Assembly (NCBI RefSeq): GCF_024171955.1
Contig: NZ_JAMTCS010000011.1
Coordinates: 124,001-188,000 of the forward strand
Length of the DNA: 64,000 bases
Origin: Promicromonospora thailandica
GTDB lineage: Bacteria > Actinomycetota > Actinomycetes > Actinomycetales > Cellulomonadaceae
Direction of reading: 5' to 3'
This document shows positions 32,366 to 41,022 of this stretch, piece after piece. Within the stretch, counting starts at the first letter, position 1, and every line of letters starts with the position of its first letter. Under the pieces are notes generated by a model that was not told the origin of the DNA, did not search any database, and saw nothing but the letters and a program-made list of their open reading frames with translations. The position numbers and the translations under genes were made by a program.

Positions 32366-33154
32366 ATGTTCACAGGCACAGGAGGGACCGACGCGGTCCG
32401 GCTGACGGCGGTCCGCAAGGTCTACGGCCGGCGCGGCAACGAGGTCGTCGCGCTCGACGACGTGACGACGGCGTTCGGGCGGGGTACGTTCACGGCGATC
32501 ATGGGACCGTCCGGATCGGGCAAGAGCACCCTGCTGCAGTGCGCGGCGGGGCTCGACCAGCCGACGTCGGGCTCGGTGGTGCTCGAGGACAGCGAGCTGA
32601 GCACCATGACGGAGACGGAGCTGACGGAGCTGCGGCGCGACCGGGTGGGATTCGTCTTCCAGGCGTTCAACCTGCTCCCGGTGCTGACCGTCGAGCAGAA
32701 CGTGACGCTGCCGCTCCGGCTCGCCGGGCGCAGCCCGGCCCGGGGCCGGGTCGCGAGCGTGCTGGAGCAGGTGGGCCTGGGCGAGCGGCGCAGGCACCGC
32801 CCGGCGGAGCTGTCCGGCGGACAGCAGCAGCGGGTCGCCATCGCGCGGGCGCTGATCACGGAGCCCGCCGTCATCTTCGCCGACGAGCCGACGGGGGCGC
32901 TGGACACACGGACCGCGCGCGACGTGCTCGACCTGATGCGCAGCTCCGTGCGGCAGACCGGCCAGACGATCGTCATGGTGACCCACGACCCGGTCGCCGC
33001 CTCCTACGCCGACCGCGTGCTGTTCCTGGCCGACGGGCGCGTGGTGGGGGAGCTGCACTCCCCGACGGCGGACGCCGTGGCCGAGCGGATGACCCGCCTC
33101 GGCGCCTACTCCGACGAGGCGCGCCGGGCACCGGCAGCGGGAGGGCAGCGCTGA
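32366..33154 (+). CDS. ABC transporter ATP-binding protein (MacB/LolD type)
   Basis: ATPase of an export-type or mechanotransmission ABC system. Walker A is GPSGSGKST, the signature motif LSGGQQQR and Walker B VIFADEP. The H-loop His is in MVTHDP. The ATG at 32366 gives 262 aa and a family-like N-terminus. A GTG at 32324 (276 aa) lies 6 bases after TAGCGT and could be a leaderless start. The stop overlaps the permease ATG, so the two are a unit. Confidence 0.92.
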   Translation: MFTGTGGTDAVRLTAVRKVYGRRGNEVVALDDVTTAFGRGTFTAIMGPSGSGKSTLLQCAAGLDQPTSGSVVLEDSELSTMTETELTELRRDRVGFVFQAFNLLPVLTVEQNVTLPLRLAGRSPARGRVASVLEQVGLGERRRHRPAELSGGQQQRVAIARALITEPAVIFADEPTGALDTRTARDVLDLMRSSVRQTGQTIVMVTHDPVAASYADRVLFLADGRVVGELHSPTADAVAERMTRLGAYSDEARRAPAAGGQR

Positions 33155-35406
33155 TGCTGCAGCTCGCGCTCCGTACCCTGCGGTTCCGGACGGGCACGTT
33201 CGTGGCCGCCTTCATCGCCATGTTCTTCGCCGCGATCGTCCTGATGGCCTGCGGCGGACTGATCGAGACCGGCATCCGGGCGGCGGTCCCGCCGCAGCAG
33301 CTCGGTTCGGCCGACGTCGTCGTCGCCGGCGAGCAGACGTACCACGCACCCGGCGGTGACGAGGACGAGCCGGCCGTCCTCCCTGAGCGCGTCCGCGTCG
33401 ACGCGAGCCTCGAGCACGTGATCGCGGCGCTGCCCGGCGTCCGGGAGACCGACACCTACGTCTTCGAGGGCACCCCGCCGGCCGGGACCGTCGACGCGAT
33501 CGGCGTCGCCGCCGAGCCGGGTGCCGATGTCGCCGAGCTGCGCACGCGCATCGACGCCGAGCTGGACGCGACGACGTCGACCCTGGTGGGCGACGAGCGG
33601 GGGCGGGCGGAGCTGCGCGGTGCCACGGCCACCAGCGTGAACGTGGTCTCGCTCGCCGGCGTCTTCACCGCGTTCGCGCTGCTGGTGTCGATCTTCGGCG
33701 TGGCCTCGATGCTCGGGCTCTCGATCGCCCAGCGGAACAAGGAGCTGGCGCTGCTGCGCGCCATCGGGGCGACGCCCCGGCAGGTGCGCACGCTGATCTT
33801 CCGCGAGACCCTCGTGCTCTCGCTCGTCGCGACCGCCGCCGCCTACCTGCCCGGTCAGCTCCTGGGCGGGTTCGTGTTCGACCTGCTGGCCGAGCAGGGC
33901 ATCGCCACCGCGGGCGTGGCATTCCACCAGGGCTGGATACCGTCCGTGGCGGCGACGGTCGTGGCGGTCCTCGCCGCCCTCGGCGGTGCCCTGGGCGCCG
34001 GACGGCGGGCGGCGCGCACCAAGCCGAGCCAGGCGCTCTCCGAGGCGTCGCTCGACGGCCGGCTGATCAGCGGATGGCGGTTCCTCGCCGGGCTGCTGTT
34101 CGTCGCGGCCGGGGTCGCGCTGACGATCGTCACCGTCACGGCGCTGAGCGGGCCGCTCGCCCCGGCGACCGCCGCGCCCGCGGTCATCGTGCTGACCATC
34201 GGGCTCGCGATGCTCGCACCCGTCCTCGCGAAGGTCATGATCGTCGCCATCCAGTGGCCGGTACGTGCCCTCGGCGGGCTCACGGGCGACCTGGCCGTGC
34301 TCAACGCGCGGGGCCGCACCAGCCGGCTCGCGGCCGTGCTCGGTCCCGTCATCCTGCTGACCGGTGTGTCGACCGGGATGCTGTACCTGCAGACCACCAA
34401 CGACGCCGCGGACAAGGAGGCCTACGCCGCCGGGATCGTCGCCGACGCGGTGGTCACGGCGGAGGGCGGGGTCGACCCGCGGCTGGTGGAGGAGATCGGT
34501 CGGCTGCCCGGCGTCGCGGGGGCGTCCGCCTACGTCAGCAGCGTCGGCTTCGTCGAGAGCCCCGACGACGTGTCGCCGATGGGCGAGGGCTGGAACCTCC
34601 AGGGCGTCACGGCGCAGGGCGCCGCGGCGACCACGCCGGTCGACGTCACCGCCGGGGCGCTCACCGACCTGCAGGGTGCGACCGTCGCGATCGAGGAGGG
34701 GCACGCCGGCCGGCTCGGTGTCGACGTCGGCGACACGATCACGCTCCGGATGGGCGACAGCTCCCTCCTGGACGTGCGCGTCGCCGCGCTGTTCTCCGCC
34801 GCGGAGGACTACGACACGCTGCTGCTCCCGGCGCAGACCCTGGCGGACCACACCACAGCGGGCGTGCCGACCCGCGCCCTGGTCACCGCGCAGGACGGCA
34901 CCGACCCCGAGCAGCTGGTGGCCACCCTGACCGGCCTCGCCGCCACCCGGGACGGTCTGACCGTCGCCGACCGGGAGATCCTGTTCGACGAGTACGAGGA
35001 GCAGAAGAAGACGGCGTCCTACGCCATCTACATCATGGTGCTGATGCTCGTCGGGTACTCGGCGATCACCACGATCAACACCCTGGTGTCCAGCACCTCG
35101 GCGCGGCAGCGGGAGTTCGGCCTGCAGCGGCTCGTCGGCTCGACCCGCCGCCAGGTGCTGCAGATGGTCGGTGTGGAGGCCGCGATCGTGGCCGTCACCG
35201 GCGTGGTCCTGGGCACCGTCGCGGCGCTCGGCATCCTGGTGCCCCTCAGCGTCGACCGCCTGGGCTCCCTGATCCCCGCGGGACCACCACTGGCCTACGT
35301 GGCGATCGTGGGCCTGGTCGCACTGCTGACGCTCGGCGCCACGCTGCTCCCGGCGCGGCGGGTCACGCGCGGCCGCGCAGCCGAGGCGGCCGTCTCGATC
35401 GAGTAG
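33154..35406 (+). CDS. FtsX-like ABC transporter permease
   Basis: A 750-aa membrane protein with two FtsX domains. An N-terminal membrane helix precedes a large extracytoplasmic region (about residues 40-160). Then come helix groups around 170-400 and 610-740, with SIAQRNKELALLRAIGATPRQVRTL as the FtsX cytoplasmic signature; a second such loop near 640 reads STSARQREFGLQRLVGSTRRQV. Members of this group move peptides or lipids or pass on mechanical signals. The substrate is unknown. The ATG overlaps the ATPase stop. Confidence 0.92.
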   Translation: MLQLALRTLRFRTGTFVAAFIAMFFAAIVLMACGGLIETGIRAAVPPQQLGSADVVVAGEQTYHAPGGDEDEPAVLPERVRVDASLEHVIAALPGVRETDTYVFEGTPPAGTVDAIGVAAEPGADVAELRTRIDAELDATTSTLVGDERGRAELRGATATSVNVVSLAGVFTAFALLVSIFGVASMLGLSIAQRNKELALLRAIGATPRQVRTLIFRETLVLSLVATAAAYLPGQLLGGFVFDLLAEQGIATAGVAFHQGWIPSVAATVVAVLAALGGALGAGRRAARTKPSQALSEASLDGRLISGWRFLAGLLFVAAGVALTIVTVTALSGPLAPATAAPAVIVLTIGLAMLAPVLAKVMIVAIQWPVRALGGLTGDLAVLNARGRTSRLAAVLGPVILLTGVSTGMLYLQTTNDAADKEAYAAGIVADAVVTAEGGVDPRLVEEIGRLPGVAGASAYVSSVGFVESPDDVSPMGEGWNLQGVTAQGAAATTPVDVTAGALTDLQGATVAIEEGHAGRLGVDVGDTITLRMGDSSLLDVRVAALFSAAEDYDTLLLPAQTLADHTTAGVPTRALVTAQDGTDPEQLVATLTGLAATRDGLTVADREILFDEYEEQKKTASYAIYIMVLMLVGYSAITTINTLVSSTSARQREFGLQRLVGSTRRQVLQMVGVEAAIVAVTGVVLGTVAALGILVPLSVDRLGSLIPAGPPLAYVAIVGLVALLTLGATLLPARRVTRGRAAEAAVSIE

Positions 35407-35451
35407 CGCCCGAGGGGGCAGTCGAGCAGCGCCCGACGGGGGCGCTACCGC

Positions 35452-35491
35452 CCGCCGTGGGCGCGGAGGAAATCCTCCGTGCCCACGGCGG
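35452..35491 (+). terminator. 19-bp hairpin after the ABC exporter
   Basis: Arms 35452-35470 (CCGCCGTGGGCGCGGAGGA) and 35473-35491 pair throughout, with one G-U, around a 2-base loop. The hairpin starts 46 bases after the permease stop. A strong terminator-like stem without a T-run. Confidence 0.65.
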
Positions 35492-35579
35492 ATCCCTCCA
35501 TTCCGGGGCACATGCCCCGAAACCTACGTTCGAGGTATGGAAACCAGTCCGCACCTCACCACCCCTGGGAGGGCCTGAC

Positions 35580-36998
35580 ATGACCATCGTCCTCAACCCT
35601 CCAGCCCCGGCCGGGCGGCCGGCCCGGGCCCGCATGGGCAAGCCGGCGATCGCCGCCCTCGGCACCCTCGCCCTTGCCCTCGGCACCCTGCAGACCGTGG
35701 TGGACCCGGCCCGTCCGCTCCTCGAGCGCGAGCTCGGCGTCGACACGGCCGCGGCGGCCCTGATCGCCAGCACCCTGCTGATCACCGGCGCGATCGTCGC
35801 GCCCATCGCGGGCAAGCTCGGCGACCGCTACGGCGGCAAGCGGGTGCTGCTCGTGCTGATGGCGCTGGTCTCGGCGGGCGGCCTGCTGTCGAGCCTCGCC
35901 CCCAACCTGCCGGTGCTGCTGATCGGGCAGACCCTGCAGGGCGCGATGGTGGGCGCGCTGCCCCTGTCGTTCATCCTGGTGCGCAAGAACTTCCCCACGG
36001 GCCAGACCCAGGTGGCCATCGGCGTGGTGAGCGCGCTGTTCACCGCCGGCGGCATCGTGGGCACGCTGGTCGCCGGCCCGCTCGCGGAGGGCCTGTCCTG
36101 GCACTGGATCTTCGCCGCACCGACGATCGTGATCGTCGCGGCGACGGCGGTCGTGCTCCGGCTGATGCCGAACGACCCGCCGAGCCAGGAGGGCACCCGG
36201 ATCGACTGGCCCGGCGTGGCCCTGCTCAGTGCCACGCTGGTCGCGCTCATGCTGGGCCTGCTCGTGGTGACCGGTGGCGGCGTCCCGCCGCTGGCCGTCG
36301 GCGGCATCGTGCTGGTCGTCGCCCTGCTCGCCGTGGCCTGGGTGGCCGTGGAACGCCGGGCGATCTCGCCGATGGTCGAGCTGCGCATGCTGGCGGCGCC
36401 CGCCATGTGGAGCGCCGCGGTGCTCACCGTCGCCGTTGCGGCCGTCTCCGCGATGCTGCAGACGTTCGTCCCCAAGCTGTTCCAGGTGTCGGGCGACGGC
36501 TACGGCCTCGGGCTCGGCACCACCGACATCGGGTTGCTCATGATGCCCGCCTCGATCGCCGGCGTGCTGGCGGGCTCCGTGGGCGGGCTCGCCGTGCAGC
36601 GCTACGGCGCGCGGGCGGTCGCCACCACCGGTGCCGTCGCCACGGCGGGCATCCTCGTCGCCCTCGCCGCGCTGCACGACACGGCGTGGCAGCTCGTCGT
36701 CGCCCGGGCGCTCGCCGCCTTCGTCGGTGGCCTGATCACGACGGCGCTGCTGGCCGCCACCGCTACCGCCGTCGCCGCCAAGGACACCGGCATCGCCACC
36801 AGCCTGCTCGTCGTCATCCGCCTGATCGGCGCCGTCGCGGGCGGTCAGGTCGCCGGCTCGATCCTCGACGCGGGCAACGGCCCGGCGTCCGGCGCACCTG
36901 CCGAGTCGGCGTTCGTCGCCGGTTTTCTCGTCGCCGCCCTCGTGGCCGCGCTCTCCCTGTTCGTCGTCCGTCACCTGAAGAAGGAAGTCCAGTCATGA
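35580..36998 (+). CDS. MFS transporter (drug:H+ antiporter type)
   Basis: A 472-aa polytopic protein with 12-14 hydrophobic segments. The loop after the second helix, GKLGDRYGGKRVLLV, is the MFS motif A, and the long helices with RIDWPGVALLSATLVALML in the middle resemble the DHA2 (EmrB/QacA-like) group. The ATG at 35580 has GGGAGGGCC upstream. The stop overlaps the monooxygenase ATG (ATGA). Export of a toxic or secondary compound is likely, but the substrate is not visible. Confidence 0.88.
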   Translation: MTIVLNPPAPAGRPARARMGKPAIAALGTLALALGTLQTVVDPARPLLERELGVDTAAAALIASTLLITGAIVAPIAGKLGDRYGGKRVLLVLMALVSAGGLLSSLAPNLPVLLIGQTLQGAMVGALPLSFILVRKNFPTGQTQVAIGVVSALFTAGGIVGTLVAGPLAEGLSWHWIFAAPTIVIVAATAVVLRLMPNDPPSQEGTRIDWPGVALLSATLVALMLGLLVVTGGGVPPLAVGGIVLVVALLAVAWVAVERRAISPMVELRMLAAPAMWSAAVLTVAVAAVSAMLQTFVPKLFQVSGDGYGLGLGTTDIGLLMMPASIAGVLAGSVGGLAVQRYGARAVATTGAVATAGILVALAALHDTAWQLVVARALAAFVGGLITTALLAATATAVAAKDTGIATSLLVVIRLIGAVAGGQVAGSILDAGNGPASGAPAESAFVAGFLVAALVAALSLFVVRHLKKEVQS

Positions 36999-38263
36999 GC
37001 TCGCAGACCCACACCACCGGACGCACGGTCCTCGTCGCCGGCGCCAGCCTCGCCGGACCCACGCTGGCCTACTGGTTGCACCGGTACGGGTTCGACGTCA
37101 CCGTCGTCGAGAAGGCGCACGCGCCGCGTGGCGGCGGCTACCCGATCGACGTCCGCGGCACCGCCGTCGACGTGGTCCGGCGCATGGGCATCCTGCCCCG
37201 GCTGCGCGCTGCGCACATCGACACCGGCCGGTTCACGTTCCTCGACGCAGACGGCGGCGAGGTGGCCGCGCTGCACCCGTACGCGGTGGCCGGGAGCGTC
37301 GAGGGGCAGGACCTCGAGGTCGGCCGCGGGGACCTGACCGCGGCGCTGTACGCGACGGTCCGCGACGACGTGGAGTTCTTGTTCGACGACTCCGTCGACG
37401 TCCTGGACCAGCACGCGCACGGCGTGGACGTCACGTTCCGGAGCGGCTCGCAGCGCACGTTCGACGTGGTGGTCGGCGCCGACGGCATGCACTCGGGCAC
37501 CCGGAAGGTGCTGTTCGGGCCCGAGGAGCAGTTCCACCGGTACCTCGGGTACGGCTTCGCCGTGTTCACCATGCCCAACTTCCTCGGGCTGACGCGCGAG
37601 CTGCTGATGTGGAACACCCCGGGCCGGGCCGCCGCGCTCTACGCCACCGGGGACGCCGACGACGAGCTGCACGCCTTCCTCAACTTCTACCAGCCGGAGC
37701 AGCCGGTCCACGTGCTGCGGGACCCGGACGCGCAGCGCGACCTGGTGGCCCGCACGTACGCGGACGCCGGCTGGGAGGTGGGCACCATCGTCAAGGCCAT
37801 GCAGCAGGCGGACGACCTGTTCTTCGACACGGCGGGCCAGATCCGCATGCCCCGCTGGTCGAGCGGCAGGGTGGCGCTGGTGGGGGACGCCGCCTACGCG
37901 CCGTCGTTCCTGACCGGGCAGGGCTCCAGCCTGGCACTGGTGGGCAGCTACATGCTCGCCCGGTCCCTGGCCACGCACCGCGACCACGGGGACGCCTTCG
38001 CGGCGTACGAGCGCGACACCCGCGAGTTCGTCACGATGAACCAGGCGCTGGTCGACACGGGCGGTGCCCGGCTCTTCCCCACCACCGCCGAGGCGCTGGA
38101 GCGGCGCAACACCATGCTCCGCGACCTCGTGGCCATGCCTGCGACGACGCCGCAGCCCGCCCACTCCGCGCTGGTGCTCCCGGAGCCCTGCGGTGGCGCC
38201 GTGACGTCGACGGAGGAAATCCCTACCCCGGGCGGAGGAACACACCCTGTCCCGACCAGGTAG
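36995..38263 (+). CDS. FAD-dependent monooxygenase (PHBH fold)
   Basis: A 422-aa flavoprotein aromatic hydroxylase-like enzyme. The N-terminal FAD dinucleotide fold is VLVAGASLAGPTLAYWLHRYG, the DG motif is VVVGADGMHS and the GD motif GRVALVGDAAYAPS binds the FAD ribityl chain. Homologs hydroxylate phenols or inactivate polyketide drugs (TetX-like group). It is translationally coupled to the MFS gene, suggesting a modify-and-export pair. The substrate is unproven. Confidence 0.87.
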   Translation: MSSQTHTTGRTVLVAGASLAGPTLAYWLHRYGFDVTVVEKAHAPRGGGYPIDVRGTAVDVVRRMGILPRLRAAHIDTGRFTFLDADGGEVAALHPYAVAGSVEGQDLEVGRGDLTAALYATVRDDVEFLFDDSVDVLDQHAHGVDVTFRSGSQRTFDVVVGADGMHSGTRKVLFGPEEQFHRYLGYGFAVFTMPNFLGLTRELLMWNTPGRAAALYATGDADDELHAFLNFYQPEQPVHVLRDPDAQRDLVARTYADAGWEVGTIVKAMQQADDLFFDTAGQIRMPRWSSGRVALVGDAAYAPSFLTGQGSSLALVGSYMLARSLATHRDHGDAFAAYERDTREFVTMNQALVDTGGARLFPTTAEALERRNTMLRDLVAMPATTPQPAHSALVLPEPCGGAVTSTEEIPTPGGGTHPVPTR

Positions 38264-38283
38264 CGGCGCGGGAGCCTGAGAGG

Positions 38284-39654
38284 ATGAAAACCATGACGCT
38301 CGACCCGCCGTCACGCCCGTCCGGGCGTGAGCCCGGCTGGAGCCGTGTGCTCGGGGCGCCGCTCTCCTCGGTCGCGTGGCGCTCGTACGCCTACCTGTGG
38401 CTGATGCTGCTCCTGGGGCCCTTCGCGCTCGCGTACGTGCTGTTCACGCTGGCGTTCACAGTCACGGCCGCGGTGACGGTCGTGGGGCTGTTCGCCGCCG
38501 GCGCGCTCGTGGTGGGCGGACGCCGGTGGGGCGGCGTCTACCGCCGGCTGGCCGACGACCTCCTCGACACGCACGTCGCGGCGCCCGTGCCCCGCACCCC
38601 GCGGACCGGCTTCTGGTCGCGTCTCGGTGGGGCGCTCGGTGACGTGGCCGGCTGGCGGGCGCTGCTGTTCATGGTGGCGGCGCTGCCGGTGACGATCGCC
38701 GGGTTCGTCGTGAGCACGGCCTGCCTGGTGCTCGGGCTGGGTGGTATGACGTACTGGTCCTGGTTCTGGTCGCTGCCGCCCGACCTGGCCATGGACAGCG
38801 CGTGGCACAACCCGGCGGGCCTCGCCGTCGTCGCCGTGGGCGGCCTGGCCGTGCTGATCCTGTGGCCGGTGGCCCAGTCCGGTCTCGTGGCCGTGCTGCA
38901 GCTGCTGACCAGGGTGCTGCTCGGACCGACCGCCGCCAGCCTGCGCGTCGCCGAGCTGGAACGTTCCCGCGCGGGCACCGTGGAGGACGCCGACGCCCGG
39001 CTGCGGCGCATCGAGCGCGACCTGCACGACGGCACGCAGGCCCGCCTGGTCGCGGTCGGCATGCAGCTCGGTGAGGCGCGCGAGCAGCTCGTCTCCGGCC
39101 GGACGGACACGGTGGGCGAGCTCCTCGAGGTGGCGCACGCGTCGACCAAGGACGCCCTGGCCGAGCTGCGTGAGCTGGCCCGCGGCATCCACCCGCCGGC
39201 CCTGGACAGCGGCCTCGCGGTCGCGCTCGAGACGCTCGCCGCCCGAGCGCCGCTGCCGGTCACGGCGCGCATCGACCCCGACGTCGAGGCGCGCGGCCGG
39301 CTGGCCCCGGCGGTCGAGTCGATCGTCTACTTCTCGATCGCCGAGCTGGTCACCAACGCGGCCAAGCACGCCCGCGCCTCGGCGGTCCAGGTCGACGTCG
39401 TGGTGGTCGCCGACGGCGGCAGCGGCGTCCTACGGATCGAGGTGCGCGACGACGGCGCCGGGGGCGCGACCGTCGTCCCGTCCGACGGTTCCGGGCTGAG
39501 GTCCGGGCTGAGGGGCCTCGCCGAGCGGGTCGGGTCGGTCGACGGCACGTTCGACCTGTCCAGCCCGCGCGGTGGGCCTACCGTCGTCACCATGACCCTT
39601 CCTGCCGTGCGCGCCGCCGCGGCGACCACCCGCCGAACCGGAGGACACGCATGA
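38284..39654 (+). CDS. Two-component sensor histidine kinase (NarL-system type)
   Basis: A 456-aa membrane kinase with four to five N-terminal helices in a sensor domain (about residues 30-215), then the HisKA_3 dimerisation segment with phospho-acceptor His248 in RRIERDLHDGTQARL. The HATPase domain shows the N box FSIAELVTNAAKHARAS and a G box near DGSGLRSGLRGLAERV. ATG at 38284, with another at 38293. The stop overlaps the response-regulator ATG. Confidence 0.92.
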   Translation: MKTMTLDPPSRPSGREPGWSRVLGAPLSSVAWRSYAYLWLMLLLGPFALAYVLFTLAFTVTAAVTVVGLFAAGALVVGGRRWGGVYRRLADDLLDTHVAAPVPRTPRTGFWSRLGGALGDVAGWRALLFMVAALPVTIAGFVVSTACLVLGLGGMTYWSWFWSLPPDLAMDSAWHNPAGLAVVAVGGLAVLILWPVAQSGLVAVLQLLTRVLLGPTAASLRVAELERSRAGTVEDADARLRRIERDLHDGTQARLVAVGMQLGEAREQLVSGRTDTVGELLEVAHASTKDALAELRELARGIHPPALDSGLAVALETLAARAPLPVTARIDPDVEARGRLAPAVESIVYFSIAELVTNAAKHARASAVQVDVVVVADGGSGVLRIEVRDDGAGGATVVPSDGSGLRSGLRGLAERVGSVDGTFDLSSPRGGPTVVTMTLPAVRAAAATTRRTGGHA

Positions 39655-40340
39655 CCGGGCCCGACACGACGCCGTCCGAGAGCCTGCGGGTGGTGCTCGC
39701 CGAGGACTCCGGGATCCTGCGCGACGGGCTGGTGGCCCTGCTGACGCGCCGGGGACACGAGGTGACGGCGGTGCCGGACGGCGACCGCCTGGAGAGCGAG
39801 GTAGTGCGGCTCGCGAGCGTGTCGCAGCTGCCCGACGTGGTGGTCGCGGACATCCGCATGCCCCCGACCTTCACCGACGAGGGCCTGCGCACCGTCGTCG
39901 CCCTGCGCGAGCAGTTCCCCGGGCTGCCCGTGCTCCTCTTCTCGCAGTACGTGGAGACGCGGTACGCGGGGGTGCTGCTCCAGGGGGACGCGCGCGGGGT
40001 GGGCTACCTCCTCAAGGACCGCGTGGTCGACGTGGGGGAGTTCACCCAGGCGCTCGCCCGCGTGGCCCGCGGGGAGACGGTGCTCGACCCGGAGGTGGTC
40101 TCGCAGCTCATGGGCGCCTCGGACCGCGACGCCGCGCGCACGCGACTGACCGCTCGGGAGCGGGAGGTGCTCGACCTCATCGCGCAGGGCCGCTCGAACG
40201 GCGGCATCGCGGAGCAGCTGTTCCTCTCCCAAGGCGCCGTGGAGAAGAACGTGGCGGCGATCTTCCAGAAGCTGGACCTGCCGTACGACGCGGCGGACAA
40301 CCGCCGGGTGCTCGCCGTGCTGCGGTACCTGGGGAGCTGA
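39651..40340 (+). CDS. LuxR/NarL-family response regulator
   Basis: A 229-aa regulator with a receiver domain (phospho-acceptor Asp67 in VVVADIRMPP) and a C-terminal LuxR helix-turn-helix (LTAREREVLDLIAQGRSNGGIAEQLFLSQGAVEKNVAAIF). The switch Lys lies in GYLLKDRV. It is the partner of the kinase at 38284-39654 through the ATGA overlap. It ends only 7 bases from the end of a second, convergent regulator gene. Confidence 0.93.
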   Translation: MTGPDTTPSESLRVVLAEDSGILRDGLVALLTRRGHEVTAVPDGDRLESEVVRLASVSQLPDVVVADIRMPPTFTDEGLRTVVALREQFPGLPVLLFSQYVETRYAGVLLQGDARGVGYLLKDRVVDVGEFTQALARVARGETVLDPEVVSQLMGASDRDAARTRLTAREREVLDLIAQGRSNGGIAEQLFLSQGAVEKNVAAIFQKLDLPYDAADNRRVLAVLRYLGS

Positions 40341-40347
40341 GCCGGCG

Positions 40348-41022
40348 TCAGCCGGCGGCGTCGGCGTGGGCCGCGATGAGCGCGGCCTCCACGCGGTTGC
40401 GGGCGCCCGTGGTCCGCAGGATCGAGGTGACGTGCACCTTGACCGTTCCCTCGGCGAGGTGGAGGCTCGCGGCGATCTCGGCGTTCGACAGACCACCCCC
40501 GACCAGGGACAGTACCTCCTGCTCGCGTCGGGTCAGGCGCTCGAAGCGCTCCCGGGCGTCCTGCCGTGCGACGAACCGCGTACCCAGACCGTTCTGCAGA
40601 AGGCGTCTCGAGACGGCGGGGGAGAAGAAGGCGCCGCCCGACGCTACGGCGTGCACCGCGAGCAACAGCTCGCGCGGGTCGCCGGACTTCAGGACGAACC
40701 CGTCCGCACCCAGACGGACCGCCTCCGCGACGTACTCGTCCTCACCGAACGTGGTGACCATGAGGCAGGGCAGCGGCCCGGCGCCGCGCCGGATCTCCGC
40801 CAGCGCCTCGAGGCCGCTCGTCGGCCCCATGCGTACGTCCAGCAGCACGACGTCCGGCCGGTGCGCGCGGACGGCGGCCAGGGCCTCCTCCCCGGAGGAT
40901 CCCTGGGCGACGACCTGGAGGGACGAGTCCGTGCCGAGAATCCCGGCCAGACCCGCGCGGACCAGGGGCTCGTCGTCGGCGAGCACCACACGGAGCGGGG
41001 CCGCGGGAGCGGGCAGACTCAT
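40348..41022 (-). CDS. LuxR/NarL-family response regulator
   Basis: A 224-aa regulator with phospho-acceptor Asp62 (VVLLDVRMGPTSG), the switch Lys in GFVLKSGDP and the LuxR domain LTRREQEVLSLVGGGLSNAEIAASLHLAEGTVKVHVTSIL. The ATG at 41022 overlaps the stop of its kinase (ATGA). It faces the other response regulator tail to tail with no room for a separate terminator. Confidence 0.93.
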   Translation of the reverse strand: MSLPAPAAPLRVVLADDEPLVRAGLAGILGTDSSLQVVAQGSSGEEALAAVRAHRPDVVLLDVRMGPTSGLEALAEIRRGAGPLPCLMVTTFGEDEYVAEAVRLGADGFVLKSGDPRELLLAVHAVASGGAFFSPAVSRRLLQNGLGTRFVARQDARERFERLTRREQEVLSLVGGGLSNAEIAASLHLAEGTVKVHVTSILRTTGARNRVEAALIAAHADAAG

